Positions 22,371 through 33,430 of a DNA stretch of 64,000 bases are shown here, piece after piece (the stretch's first letter is position 1; each line of letters opens with the position of its first letter). The translations under genes were made by a program, and so were the position numbers. The notes under the pieces are model-generated. The model worked only from the letters and a program-made list of their open reading frames with translations, made no database searches and was not told the origin of the DNA. The DNA comes from Agelaius tricolor (taxonomy: Eukaryota; Chordata; Aves; Passeriformes; Icteridae), in assembly GCA_023055355.1 (NCBI GenBank), contig JALJCS010000018.1:2418001-2482000 (forward strand). Direction: 5' to 3'.

Positions 22371-23487
22371 TGGGATTGTGTGAGGAGGATTCCTGTTTCT
22401 CCAGTGCTGTCATTCCCCAGGGACCCCACCATCCCATCCCTGTGAGCTGCACCTTTCCAGCTGCAAACACCAGGCAGCGTTTCCCACAAACTCCCTGCAG
22501 CGAGGCACCAAAAGCTCTTTAAAAGCAGCTGTGGAGGAGGGGGCTGCGATCATCCCCGAGGCTCCACACGAGCTGGGCAGGATGGAGAGGGAGCAGAGAG
22601 GAGCTTAGGCCACCCTTTGATGCTGCAAAGCACTCAGCAGCCTTAGCTGGCTCTCTGCAGCCCTCCTGCCTTCAGAGCAGCCCCAGGCAGAGCTCAGCTC
22701 CATCCCCACGGACCGGGGGAGCCTGCACAGTCCCAGGGGCTCTCTGCAAGCTGCGATAAGAGCGGCAGGGAGCAGCCAGCCTGGGGCACAGACCCAGAGC
22801 AGCCCTGTGCAGGTCAGACCTGCTCTCCCTGCCCTTCCCAGGCTCCCTGCTCCTCACCCAGCCCTTCCCCTGCCGCCTGCCCGTGTGGACGTGAGCCCTG
22901 CCGGGTGCCACGGGTCCCTCCCAGCCGCTGGAATTGCAGGGTGCAGGCAGAGTCAGGGCAGGCAAGGGCAGCAGCTCCAGCAGCTCATTTCCAGGTCAGA
23001 GCACAGACCCAGGTGTCCTGCAGCACAGGTGGGAGCCGGGCTGGCTGCAGGAAACCGTCCCCAGCCGTGCCCCATTGTTCTGAGCAGAGCCACGCTGGGG
23101 TCTGGGTGCTCTGTGCCCCGCAGGCGCCTCGGGGAGGGGACAGGAGGGACGTGCGGCTCTGCAGTGCTCCTGGCAGTGAAACACCCCCGGGAAGGGCTTT
23201 GGAAACCGGCTGGCCTGGCCACGTGGAATTCCTCTGCAGGAAGGAGAATTCAAAACCACAACACCTGCAGATGCTGCTTGACACCCAACACGCCCAAGTG
23301 ATTTCCCAGAGGGATGGGACAAAGCCAGGGAAAGGTCACCTCTGACATCCTCCCTCCTCTGACATCCTCCCTGTCTCTGCACAAAGCTGCTGGGTGCAAC
23401 CTGCTGGGCTCTCCAGGAACCCTGGGAGGGATTCTCCTCTTGGCTGAGGGGTTCTGTGGGACCAGCTCAAACACCACCATGTACAGG
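22371..23487. other. Unassigned GC-rich sequence
   Basis: Fairly CpG-containing around 22870-23180. Open frames of 130-164 aa overlap on both strands and I recognise none. A short direct repeat CCTCTGACATCCTCCCT lies at about 23339-23371. Confidence 0.35.
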
Positions 23488-23680
23488 TCATAGATTCATG
23501 GAATCCTGGAATAGTCTGGGCTGGAAGGGACCTTAAAGCTCAGTTCATTCCACCCCTGCCATGGCAGGGACACCTTCCACTGTCCCAGGCTCCAAGCCCT
23601 GTCCAGCCTGGCCTTGGTGACTTCCAGGAATGGGGCAGCCACAGCTTTTCTTGACCAGGCCTTCCCCAGGCTGATCCCCT
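23488..23680 (-). mobile_element. CR1 LINE 3' end fragment
   Basis: Minus-strand CR1 3' order: TAGATTCATGGAATCCTGGA, GGGCTGGAAGGGACCTTAAA, CCCCTGCCATGGCAGGGACA, CTTGGTGACTTCCAGGAATG. The tail lies at the left edge. Confidence 0.9.
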
Positions 23681-24232
23681 TCCAACTCTACTGTCCCTTC
23701 ACTGTGATTTTCACATATATTGAATTTTTCAGTCTTCTGACTTCCTTTTCCCACCCTGCTCCTCTCTCCACCCAAACACAGCCTGCATTTCACTGCTGAG
23801 CAGGAGAGCTCCCTCTGACCCTTCCCAAGCTTGTGCTGGGCTCAGTCCTCATGGAAAACCTTCAGGAACTGCTGCCACCAGCACTCCTTGGAACAGGGCA
23901 TGGGCTGGACTCACCACACAAGGATTTTCTTGTTGAGTGACAGCACGAGCTGCTGAGACATCTCCCATAGGAAAGGACCCAGATCAGCTCCCCACACCTG
24001 TGCACAGTTCCCTTTAATCCAAGCTGAGCTCCCATTAACCCCTACACCTGGAAAGGAGCTGGTTGAGCTCTTCAGAACCAAGCTATGCCTTGTTCTCACC
24101 TTGTCACAGGAGCTGCTGCCCCGTGGGTCCTCATTGGCACTGCCACGTGCTGGATGTCCTGGCAGACACTGCCCATCCCAAACAGCCCCAGAGCTCACCT
24201 GGGGCATTGCAGGGTGTGACAAGGACCTGGAG
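23681..24232. other. Unassigned sequence
   Basis: No gene or recognised repeat. It may include eroded transposon sequence at 23690-23760. Confidence 0.35.
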
Positions 24233-25086
24233 GGTTAAAAATGAGAGCAGGCTCCTGGTACTGAAGTGATTTCAGCATTTATTATAATAAAAGAAAGGCC
24301 CAAAGCTGGGACCCGGGCCGGGCAGGAGCGTTCCCTCGAGGATGGAGCAGCGCCGGCGCTGGGGCTGCTCAGCAGCCATGGCCCCGATGGCCCAGAGGAA
24401 CAGCACGGATTCACTGGGTCAGATGCCCCTTTTTATCCTGTTTTCTGTCCCTCTGGATTGGTTTCTGTTGGGATCCTTCCTTTGCATGAAGGTTTAAGGC
24501 CTTGATTGGCCCTTGCAGTTCTGTCCAGGCTGGCTCCTTTCGCTTGGGGGTGCTGCACTTTACTGAGGTGCAATTTCTTATAACTCCCCTTTTAACCCCT
24601 TTTATCATAACCAAACTAACAGCACGTATTAAAAACGAGAGCAGGCTCCTGGTACTGAAGTGATTTCAGCATTTATTGTGATAAAAGAAAGGCCTAAAGC
24701 AGGGGGCCCAGGCCGGGCAGGAGCGTTCCCTCGAGGATGGAGCAGCGCCGGTGCTGGGGCTGCTCAGCAGCGATGGCCCCAATGTCCCCGATGGAGCAGC
24801 ACAGATTCACTGGGTCAGATGCCCCTTTTTATCCTGTTTATTGTCCCTCTGGATTGGTGTCTGTTGGGATCCTTGATTTGCATGAAGGTTTAAGGCCTTG
24901 ATTGGCCATTGCAGTTCTGTCCAGGCTGGCTCCTGCTGCACTTTACTGAGGTGTGTTAGGGTACCTTGAGTGCTGGATTTCTTATAACTGCCCTTTAACC
25001 CTTTTTACAATATAATAACCAAACTAACAGTACATGCTTGACCATCTGTCAACTATTTTACAACAGTTTCTAACTTATTTTTAACA
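24233..25086 (-). mobile_element. Two LTR-like copies in tandem (period about 394 bp)
   Basis: Copy 1 is about 24233-24628 and copy 2 about 24629-25086. Both contain GAGAGCAGGCTCCTGGTACT, a minus-strand AATAAATGCTGAAATC polyadenylation region, GGATAAAAAGGGGC (TATA-like, minus strand) and GTTAGTTTGGTTAT. GAGAGCAG begins at 24243 and 24637. Copy 2 reaches further on the 5' side, to TTTTTAACA at 25086, and carries an extra GTGTTAGGGTACC-containing stretch. The order fits minus-strand LTRs placed head to tail. No internal retroviral sequence separates them. Confidence 0.7.
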
Positions 25087-26755
25087 CGAGGGTCCTGCCT
25101 ACCTTCACCCTGACTCTGAGGGGGCTGGGGCTGTGTCCCCCTCATCCTCCAGCTCTGCTCTGTGGGTCTGTGCTCAGGGGACACCAAGGCCCTGGTAGGA
25201 CACAGGGACGTGTCTGCTCTCAGGAATGCACCCAGACAGCCTCGTGTCTCTGCAGGTGTGGGTGTTCTCCCAGGAATGTCTGCTGCAGCCTCCCCTTTGC
25301 CAACTCTCCCCATCTGGGGCCATCAAGCCCCAAGATGAAAGCCTCTGGATCCTGACTCATCTCAGCACTCACTGTAAACCCTGGAATTCAAGTTCCCCAT
25401 CCTCTGGAGGAAGCTTTGGGCCGATTTGGGAGGAGCCCCAGGGTTTTGCATGCTCCTTTGCATGGCAGATGAATGGCTGGGGCTGATCCAGGGCCAGGTG
25501 GATCCTTCTCCTCCTGGGGACACGCAGCCACACGGTGCTCCTGCAGCACTGGTGCCACCTGGGGCCTTTCACCCGCCAAAAATCCCCTGGAAATTCAGGT
25601 TTAATCTGCTGTAAACTCCTGCAAACGATCTGTCCCTCCAAAATAATGCCATGTTTTGATGGGTTGGTGACAAGGACATTTAATCCTGCGAGTTGATCCT
25701 TCCGTTCATTTGACTGGTGGCCCTTTCATGTCAAAACTCTTGGAGCCACTGAGTGAGAGCTCAAAGGCTGCTGGTGAATTGTCAGCCCTCGGAACAGGTC
25801 CAACGTGTTGTGCTGCTGCTTTTTCCCCAGGGAATAATCACATCTCTCCTGCCTGCCCTGCGCATGCACCGCGGGTCGGGATTGTTATTTCTGATGAACT
25901 TCAAGGCGCCTCTTGCCGCAGAAATAACATTTCTGTGGGTTTATTTATTTATTGATCTGCTCCCTTCCAAAGCCAAGGGAGAAAAAGAGGCAAGGCAAAA
26001 AGGCAGGAGAGAGGGAGATGAAGAACTGGGAGGGGGTGGGAGGCCAGGGAGATGAGCACCAGCTCAATCCCGGCTGCCACGGTTTAATCAAAGGTTTCTA
26101 CAAAGGGAGACCAAATCTTTTCAAATTTGTCCTCAGCCCTTTGTTGTGAAGCCACAGCTCCCATTTGCCGGGCCAGGGCTGGGAGCTGCTGTCCCCAGAG
26201 GCCACAGCTCCCTCTGGGAGGTGACAGAAGAGTTTTAGCCCCGAGCTGGGAGCAGGGACTGAGCTGGCAGTGGGGTCTGATCCCAGGCTGAGGGCTGGGG
26301 GCTGCTCCAGGTGAATCCACCGGGAACAGCAGCAGTTGCTCCTGGATTTCTGCAGGCTGCTGACCCTGGGGAAGCACAGCAGCACTGCCAGGGCTTAATT
26401 GCAGATGGGTTTCAGCACACCCTCTGCAAAGGGGCTGATTTCTGCTGGCAGCCTTTGGGAGGAGTCGTCTGCTGCTGTTCCAGGAATGCCTCCTGCTTCC
26501 CACAGCACAGGTCCCTCCGAGCTCCCAGGGCCTGCAGGGGTGATTGGCTCCCTCAGCACCTCCTCCAGCCTCCTGGATTTCCTCCAACTCTTTCATTTCC
26601 TACCAGAGACCTTGATGGCAAACAGGGTCATCCCTTCAACCCCAATTCAGAGCTCACAATGTCCTGCCTGGCCCCTCTCACCCCCCTGGGTGGTGCCACT
26701 GTTGTCTCCAGGGTGGTGAAGCTCTGCCAGTCGTGTCTGTGCCAGGGGAAACTCC
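25087..26755. other. Unique sequence with a candidate conserved block
   Basis: The stretch at about 25640-25990 is unique and less GC-rich: TTTTGATGGGTTGGTGAC, GGGATTGTTATTTCTGATG, CAGAAATAACATTTCTGTGG, TTTATTTATTTATTGATC. It is among the stronger candidate conserved elements by composition. A second candidate, 26080-26150, holds TTTAATCAAAGGTTTC. No gene is recognised. Confidence 0.35.
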
Positions 26756-26761
26756 AACAGA

Positions 26762-27040
26762 ACAGAGAATTGCAGAGTCACCGGGGTTGGAAAAGGCCTC
26801 CAGGACTACCGAGTCCAAGCTGTGCTTCATCCCCACCTTGTCCCCAGCCCAGAGCACTCAGTGCCACCTCCAGGTGCTCCTGGGAGCTCCAGGGATGGAG
26901 ACTCCAAACCTCCCTGCCAATCCCTGAGCACCCTTTCCATGGGGAAATTCCTGCTGCTGTCCACCCTGAGCCTGCCCTGGCCCAGCCTGAGGCCGTTCCC
27001 TCTGCTCCTGTCACAGGATCCTGCCACTCTCATGGCCCTG
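26762..27040 (-). mobile_element. CR1 LINE 3' fragment
   Basis: Minus-strand CR1: GAGTCACCGGGGTTGGAAAA, GGCCTCCAGGACTACCGAGT, then the cysteine-rich-looking internal stretch through CCCTGAGCACCCTTTCC. It is diverged. Confidence 0.8.
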
Positions 27041-27517
27041 GCACGGTGGCCACACAACTCTGCCACATCCAGGGCTGGAGCAGTGTCCAAATCATGTTCC
27101 CCCCCGGCTCCCCCAAGGCTTGGGACCTCCCCATGGAGCAGGAAGGGCCACCAGCCCCTTCTGGGGCACAGGAAGGCTGGCAGGGATCTCAGCCAGGCCG
27201 CTGCCCTGAATCTCCCCAGCATCCACAGCTGCACTCCACAGCCCAAGAGCCTTGGAGAGGAAGAGCTGCGATGTTTATTCATCCAGGGCAGACCCCAGAT
27301 AGGAAAGGGCTGATAAGAGGCACCACAAGGGCTGATAAGAGGCACCACAAGGGCTGCTGGAAGCAGCAGATAAGATCTCAGTTCTGCCATCATCCCTGTG
27401 TAATGCAGCGCCCTCATGAATATGCAGCTCCATTGTGCTGCCCGGGACAACAGCAGGGTTTGAGAGCTGAACTCAACCCTTGTCTGGGAAAAACCCAGCC
27501 TGGGGGAATCACTGCAG
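27041..27517. other. Unique sequence with GATA-motif cluster
   Basis: Mostly GC-rich. The right half contains the GATA cluster described separately, then CATGAATATGCAGC. No gene is recognised. A long open frame that runs through here also runs through the CR1 and is not believable as a protein. Confidence 0.4.
27296..27375 (+). promoter_or_regulatory. Cluster of four WGATAR motifs
   Basis: AGATAG at about 27298, TGATAAG at 27311 and 27333 (inside a 22-bp tandem, GCTGATAAGAGGCACCACAA), and AGATAAG at about 27369. Four GATA-factor consensus sites in about 80 bp could mark an enhancer. This is inferred from sequence only. Confidence 0.35.
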
Positions 27518-27985
27518 AGAGATCCACATCCAGGGTACAGAACTAAAACTAGCAGAGAGATCCACACCCAGGGCACACAGCTAGCCCTGAGATCCACAGA
27601 ACTAACCCTGGGATCAGATCCACATCCAGGGCACAGAACTAACCCTGAGATCCACAGAACTAACCCTGGGATCAGATCCACATCCATGGCACAGAACTGA
27701 CCCTAAGATCCAAATCCATGGCACAGAACTAACCCTGAGATCACATCCACATTCAGGGTACAGAACTAGCCCTGAGATCCACATCCAGGGTACAGAACTA
27801 AAACTAGCAGAGAGATCCACACCCAGGGCACACAGCTAGCCCTGAGATCCACAGAACTAACCCTGAGATCAGATCCACATCCAGGGCACAGAACTGACCC
27901 TGAGGTCCACATCCATGGCACACAACTAACCCTGGGATCAGATCCACATCCAGGGCACAGAACTGACCCTGAGATCCACGTGCCC
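27518..27985. repeat. Minisatellite (GATCCACATCCAGGGCACAG)
   Basis: Units of about 25-35 bp with AACTAACCCTGAGATC linkers. A block of about 125 bp starting GATCCACATCCAGGGTACAG is nearly identical at 27521 and 27776, a 255-bp higher-order step. Confidence 0.93.
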
Positions 27986-28109
27986 ATCACTGAAGAACAT
28001 GGGACACAGATCCAAGTGATGCTGGGGGTTCCTGGAGTGGCAGCTGGTGGGGACATGGTGGTGACCACTGTGCCAGGATCCTGCAGGAAGAGGATGGGGC
28101 AGGATGTTA
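27986..28109. other. Unassigned short unique segment
   Basis: Lies between a minisatellite and a CR1. Nothing is recognised. Confidence 0.4.
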
Positions 28110-28362
28110 CCAGACCAGCCCTTTGCAGCAGGATTTCACCAGGCTTTACTTTAGGAAGAAATCCTTTACTGAGGAAGAAATTCTCCCCTGTGAGGCTGGT
28201 GAGGCCCTGGCACAGGATGCCCAGGGAGGCTGTGGATGCCCCATCCCTGGCCAGGTTGGACAAGGCCTTGAAGAACTTGCTCTAGTGGAAGATGTCTCTT
28301 CCCACTGCAGGGCGAGCTGGGGTGAGATGATCTTCAAGGTACTTTCCAGCCCTTAACACTAA
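28110..28362 (+). mobile_element. CR1 LINE 3' end fragment
   Basis: CR1 order: AGGAAGAAATTCTCCCCTGT, GAGGCCCTGGCACAGGATGC, CCATCCCTGGCCAGGTTGGA, CTTGAAGAACTTGCTCTAG, GATGATCTTCAAGGTAC, TTCCAGCCC. Confidence 0.9.
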
Positions 28363-28637
28363 GATTTATGGGCTGGATTTCTCCCAGCCTGGTTGTTGAC
28401 TCAGGAGGGCCTTGCAGGGCAGGGGGAAGTACCCCGGGCAAAAATGAGGATCTGGCAGGAGCTGGAAGAGGAGAGGAGCTGACTGAACAAGGAGCAGTGG
28501 GAGATGGGCCATCCACTCCTCCAAGGAGCCACCTCCTGCCCCGCCACACCCCAGCAGTGGTGCCCAGGGGTTGGGATCTCTGCTGCTCAGAGTGACCCTG
28601 AGAAATGTTAGAAAGTCTCTTTTCCCAACCTGGGGCT
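28363..28637. other. Unassigned sequence
   Basis: GC-rich, with no gene recognised. Confidence 0.4.
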
Positions 28638-29583
28638 TGAAGAAAGAGTCAGAGCTCTTCATTTCTCGGTCTCAAGGTTGTTTATTGTATCTTATCTGTA
28701 AAATTCTGTCTCCTGCCCTGCCGAGGTCCATCCAGCAGGACAGTTCCAGGCACTCTGCCTGCCCCCAGGGCAGGGTTATCTCTTTATACTAAAAACTACC
28801 TGTACAATGTTTACAATTACTGTCCAATACCCATCACCTATGTTAGACAGTGAGCTTCTACTCTAAACCAATCCCAAAATGCCAACAGCACAGCAGAAGA
28901 TGGAGGCCAAGAAGAAGAAGGAGAAAGGCTGGACACACCCAGATCCCTCCATCTTGCCTCCTGAACCCCCATTCTAGAAACCCCAAAATCTACTTTTTAA
29001 CCCCATGATAACTTCACTATTATTCTACCTAAATTGTTGTGGCTTGCTGATCTTCATCTAAGGTTGGTAACTTGTCACAGACATCTTTAATGAAAAACCC
29101 TTTCCTTGGGATTTTTCCTCCTGAGAAGCTGAGAGGCCTCAGGAACAAAATGTAACCAATGGTTATCTGCTGCTGTGGAATGCACCAGGTGCATCTGGGA
29201 TTGGGCTCATGTGGTTGTTTCTAATTAATGGCCAATCACAGCCCAGCTGTCTCGGACTGTCTGTCTGAGCAGAAGCTTTTGCTATCATTCTTTCCTATTC
29301 TATTCTTAGCTGGCCTTCTGATGAAATCCTTTCTTCTATTCTTTTAGTATAGTTTTAATATAATATATATCATAAAATAATAAATCAAGCCTTGTGAAAC
29401 ATGGAGTCAGATCCTCATCTCTTCCCTCCTCCCAAGACCCCTGTGAACACTGTCACAGGAACTTGCTCCATGGGCCATAATCAAACCACAAGGGTATTTT
29501 GGGCTCTGTGCCAGGGTCTCTGAGCTCCCTGGCAGGGGTCTTGTCTGCTCAGGACAGCCAGAGGGATGTGCTGGGTTCCGACA
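28638..29583 (-). mobile_element. ERV-type LTR, family 1, copy B, split by a younger LTR
   Basis: Aligns with 143-692. On the minus strand it begins TGTCGGAACC and ends TTTCTTCA. It is split at 29073 by a 385-bp LTR of another family. Removing that insert and one 6-bp target copy leaves about 555 bp, matching copy A (550 bp). AATAAACAACCTTGAGACC on the minus strand marks its R/U5 region. No target-site duplication is seen at its own outer ends. Confidence 0.85.
29073..29457 (+). mobile_element. Solo LTR, family 3, copy A, nested in family 1
   Basis: Begins TGTCACAGACATC and ends CTGTCACA. It is flanked by GTAACT (29067-29072) and GGAACT (29458-29463), a 6-bp target duplication with one change. 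It contains GGCCAATCACAG (CCAAT box) and AATAATAAATCA near the 3' part. Three other copies lie in the window. A 6-bp duplication fits class II (ERVK-like) integration. Confidence 0.9.
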
Positions 29584-31604
29584 CCCAAGGGTCCCTGCAG
29601 ACCTGCAGGGGCTTGGTGGCACTGGGGACGTGGCAGGGTGGCCCTGCAGGGGCTCGGTGGCCCTGGGGACATGCCAGGATGTCCCTGTGTGCTGTGGAAC
29701 CCCGCGGGCAGCAGGGTCAGCCCTGCCCCAGGGGCGCCCACGCTGCTGCTGCTGCTGCCGCTGCCGGTGCTTTGCACCAGCGAGCCTGGGAGCTGGCTGG
29801 GAGCTGGGAACGAAGCATTTGTGAAATTAATTAAGACAACAGAGGCCCGAAGAAAGGGAAAGTTAATTAGTCACGGCAATCAGTTAGATTTGATCCAAAA
29901 GAACAAACAAAGAGTTAGAAGCGTGTCACTGGCGGGCTGCTTCTCTGGAAAAGGGATTACGCGGAGATTTCCACCAAAGGGAATGGCTTTGTGCTGCTGC
30001 TCCTTATGTAATTGGGGATTTAGAAGTGGCACAAAGAGTCATTACCAGCAAATTTCTTTGTCAGAGGAAAAAAGTTGACATTTATGAAGCACAGGAGGGA
30101 GCAGCAAAACACGGCGGATCAATGGGCGCGGACGTGGGAAGGGGCTTCCCTGGGCCATGGGGGCAGCCAGGACCAGCAGGACGAGGAGGAGGAGGAGGAG
30201 GATGAAGGCTGATGGTGCTGGCTGCCCTGGAAGGTCCCCAGGAGGTTATGGATGGATGGGCCAGCACCAGCACCGTGTGAAAACCAGCGGCCAGGGCGTG
30301 AAAAGGGGCGGGAGACGGCAAATGCAGGGCTGGGGAGGGGGGGACGCTGGGGACACGGCAGGGCCAGCCCCCAGGAGCGCTGGGGACACGGCAGGGCCAG
30401 CCCCCAGGGCCGTGCTGGGAGAGCTGACTGCAGCGAATCCCTGCTTTTCTGCTTGAGCTGCCTCTGTTATCTCGGCTTTCTCCTCCGCAGTTGCAGCTTT
30501 AATTATTTACTGTGACTCCAGCAGCTCCATTTCCCTCTGAATGGGCTCCGAGTCACCTCCTTGTTGCTAAGGGCCTCCCCAGATCTGCCCTGCTGGCACT
30601 GGGAGGTGTCCTTGGGGTCCCCAGGGCTCTGAGCACTGCACCCCACTGCTCTGCACCCCAAAAACAGGGGCAGGAGAAGACTGCAGGCTCCTGGGGCTCT
30701 CAGGATGTCCCTCAGCTGCCATGGGTGCCCACAGGGGTGTCCCCAGCTTGTGCCAGGCACAGTGAGGCACCCATGACAATCCCTGCTCTGGCTGCTGCCA
30801 CCCGTGGGCCTCACCCCCAGCTGCTGCTCCCCAAAACCAGCCCAGTGTCCCAGGAAAGCTCCCTGACAAGCTGTCAGCTTGAGGAGCAAATCTCTGCTGC
30901 GCTGGGGATGGCCACTCAGAGGGATTGTCCCCTGGAGAGGAGGTGACAGCAGAGTGTCCCCAAATGGAGCCACATCACAGCCTTTTGGGGAGGGCTGGCT
31001 CGTGGGGCACACACTTCCCACCCACCCACGCCTCGCTGCTGCCCCTGGCACGGAGGGAAGGCACCCAAGGCTGGGACACCCACGGGGAATGGGCACCCCA
31101 GAGGTGCTGCCAGCTGGGAACACACCCAGGGCTGGGAATGTGTGCCAGTGCCAGTGCCAGGGCTTGGGACATTCCCACTGCAGGCATGGAGCCATCCCCC
31201 AGCACCCAGGGACCCCAGATCCCAGCTCCTCCCAGTGCTCCAATGGATGGAGGCTGCTGGGAGGGCTGGCATGGCCCCAGCTCAGTGGGATTGTCCTGTC
31301 CCACACAGCTCAGGGGTCTGGCTGGGAGCAGATCCCTCACCCTGGCTCCCAGGGATTCCTGCCTCCCTGGATTTATGGAGCAGGCTCTTCTCCTGGAATG
31401 GTGCTGGGCACACACCAGGAGAGGAGGGGTGGGCACCCATCAGTCCCTTCTGGCCCGTGGCTCTGGTTCCTGTTTATCATTAAAATAAGGATTAACTCTG
31501 AATAAAGGGGAGGAGTGAGGAGGGTGAAGTCACCCCCAGCCTCCAATGTCCCCTCTGGACACGTGCCAGAGTCACAGCACAGCCACATCCCTACCAAACC
31601 CCAC
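29584..31604. other. Unique sequence with a strong candidate conserved block
   Basis: The stretch 29810-30090 is unique and AT-rich for this window (GTGAAATTAATTAAGACAAC, GTTAATTAGTCACGGCAATC, CCTTATGTAATTGGGG, TTGACATTTATGAAGC). It lies between CTG-rich DNA and a GAG-triplet tract and looks like a conserved non-coding element. A second candidate is 30425-30570, with CAGCTTTAATTATTTACTG. The rest is GC-rich and unassigned. Confidence 0.4.
30338..30412. repeat. Direct repeat, two copies of about 32 bp
   Basis: CGCTGGGGACACGGCAGGG followed by CCAGCCCCCAGG occurs twice in a row. Confidence 0.85.
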
Positions 31605-31610
31605 CATCCC

Positions 31611-31993
31611 TGTGACCGTGTCCACAGGGGTGTGAGGATGAGGGAAGAGATGAGGATCTGACCCCATGTTTCAGAAGGCTTGATTTATTATTTTATGATA
31701 TATATTACGTTAAAACTATACTAAAAGAATAGAAGAAAGGATTTCATCAGAAAGCCAAGAATAGAATAGGAAAGAAATGACAACAAAGGTTTGTGGCTCG
31801 GACAGAGAGTCTGAGCCAGCTGGGCTGTGATTGGCCATTAATTAGAAACAACCACATGAGCCCAATCCCAGATGCACCTGTTGCATTCCACAGCAGCAGA
31901 TAACCATTGGTTACATTGTGTTCCTGAGGCCTCTCAGCTTCTCAGGAGGAAAAATCCCAAGGAAAGGATTTTCAATAAAAGATGTCTGTGACA
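31611..31993 (-). mobile_element. Solo LTR, family 3, copy B
   Basis: Minus-strand copy of the 29073-29457 element. It is flanked by CATCCC (31605-31610) and CAGCCC (31994-31999), a 6-bp target duplication with one change. Minus-strand ends are TGTCACAG and GGTCACA. Confidence 0.9.
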
Positions 31994-31999
31994 CAGCCC

Positions 32000-32417
32000 C
32001 ACCACACATCCTACCACATACCCAGTCCCATCAATCTGGAGCACATCTCCAGCACATCCATGGAGACCTAGGCCCAGATCTCCTCTTTCTGCAGGAAAAA
32101 AAGACCCTGCCAGGCCCTTCCCAGGCTGCCAGCCCTTCACCCAGGGCTGTGCCAGCAATTCCAGCAGTCCTTGGGGGAGCTGCTCCTCAGCCAGTGAGTC
32201 AGAGGCTCTGGGGCAGCTCTGGGGAGCAGGGGCTGTGCTGAGCCTCCCCCCAGGGGCCTCTCAGTGCTCTCCTGGGCTTTGATGGGGCTCCTGTCTAGAC
32301 AGCTCCAAAATGAAAGGTTTGAGCCTGGTGAATGTGGCTCAGCTCTGGCTGTGCCTCAGCTGCCACCACAGCCCAGAGGGACGGTCCTGACTGCTCAGCA
32401 TGGCTGGCAAATCGCAC
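32000..32417. other. Unassigned sequence
   Basis: No gene or recognised repeat. Confidence 0.4.
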
Positions 32418-32660
32418 AATTATGGAATCACAGAATATCCTGAGCTGGAAGGGGCCCATGGAGATCATCAGCCCCGATCCTGGCCCTGCACAGACACCCC
32501 AACAACCCCACCCTGTGCCTGAGAGCATTGTCCAAACACCCCTGGAGCTTTGAGGCTGTGGCCATTCCCTGTTCAGTGCCCCACCACCCTCTGTGGGAAG
32601 GACATTTTGCCAATATCCAGATTAAATCCCAGTTTCATGCCATGGCTGGAGACTTCAGCA
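32418..32660 (-). mobile_element. CR1 LINE 3' end fragment
   Basis: Minus-strand CR1: ATGGAATCACAGAATATCCT, GAGCTGGAAGGGGCCCATGG, CACCCCAACAACCCCACCCT, GCATTGTCCAAACACCCCTG, TGTGGGAAGGACATTTTGCC. The 3' tail is at the left. Confidence 0.92.
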
Positions 32661-33430
32661 AAGCTCTGGGGATACCCTGGGAGCTCTGGGACCTGGCTCC
32701 ATCCTTCCCCAGGGCTGGGGGGACACTGGCAGGGTCCCTGTGTGCCCTGGCTGGTGACACCACCACGGAGCTGAGCCCTGCAGTGTCCCCAGCGTGGTGG
32801 AGCACACAGGGACATCCCTGGGCTGCCTGAACACCGGCTGCTCCCGGCTTCCTGCCTTCCCACAACGCCCTTTGGGACACCATCGCTGGGTTTTAATTAA
32901 TTGTGTTCAAAATCAGAAAAAAAAAAAGAAAAGGAAACAAACCAGCAACAAGTCCCGCAGCTCTTCCCCCGGGAGGGAGCAGCTTTGGGGGCAGCGAGGC
33001 CTGGGGATGCAGGAGCAGGGATGATGAGCCAGGATGTGTCAGGAGCACAGCGCGCCCGTGTCGCTGTCCCCACCCCTCTCCAGGGAGCCCGGCGTGGCCG
33101 CCGCTGCCGCTGCTGGTGTGAAAAGCTGGCTGGAAGCTGGGGAGCGAGGCTGGATGGGGCTCGGGGCTGCGGGAACACGCTGGGCTGGCAGAGCCGCTCC
33201 TGCCTCTTCTGCTTAGTGACCATGAGCGGCAGGGCCGGCTCTGCCCGCCTGGAAAAGCCTTGTTTTGTTTGCTCATCTGGCTCATGAAAAATGCAGCCGC
33301 CCCTCGCCGGGTACATGGAATTGGTTTTAGCTCGGAATTCTCAGCTTTGGTGCCAGGAGAGGGACGGGTCCATCCTCAGCTCCTCTGTGGGAAGGAGAGG
33401 GGAGTGGGTGTCCCCAGCCGAGCGCCCTGT
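32661..33430. other. Unassigned sequence, CpG-bearing in part
   Basis: About 32875-32945 has TTTTAATTAATTGTG and a short A-run. The stretch 33040-33240 is rich in CpG (CAGCGCGCCCGTGTCGC, GGCCGCCGCTGCCGC) but too short to call a promoter. No gene is recognised. Confidence 0.35.

Noticed and set aside
26311..27546. Open frame of 411 codons on the plus strand
   Set aside because: It runs antisense through a CR1 fragment and into a minisatellite. No recognisable domain.
29073..31993. Provirus bounded by family-3 copies A and B
   Set aside because: They are in opposite orientation, each has its own target duplication, and the DNA between them has no retroviral genes.
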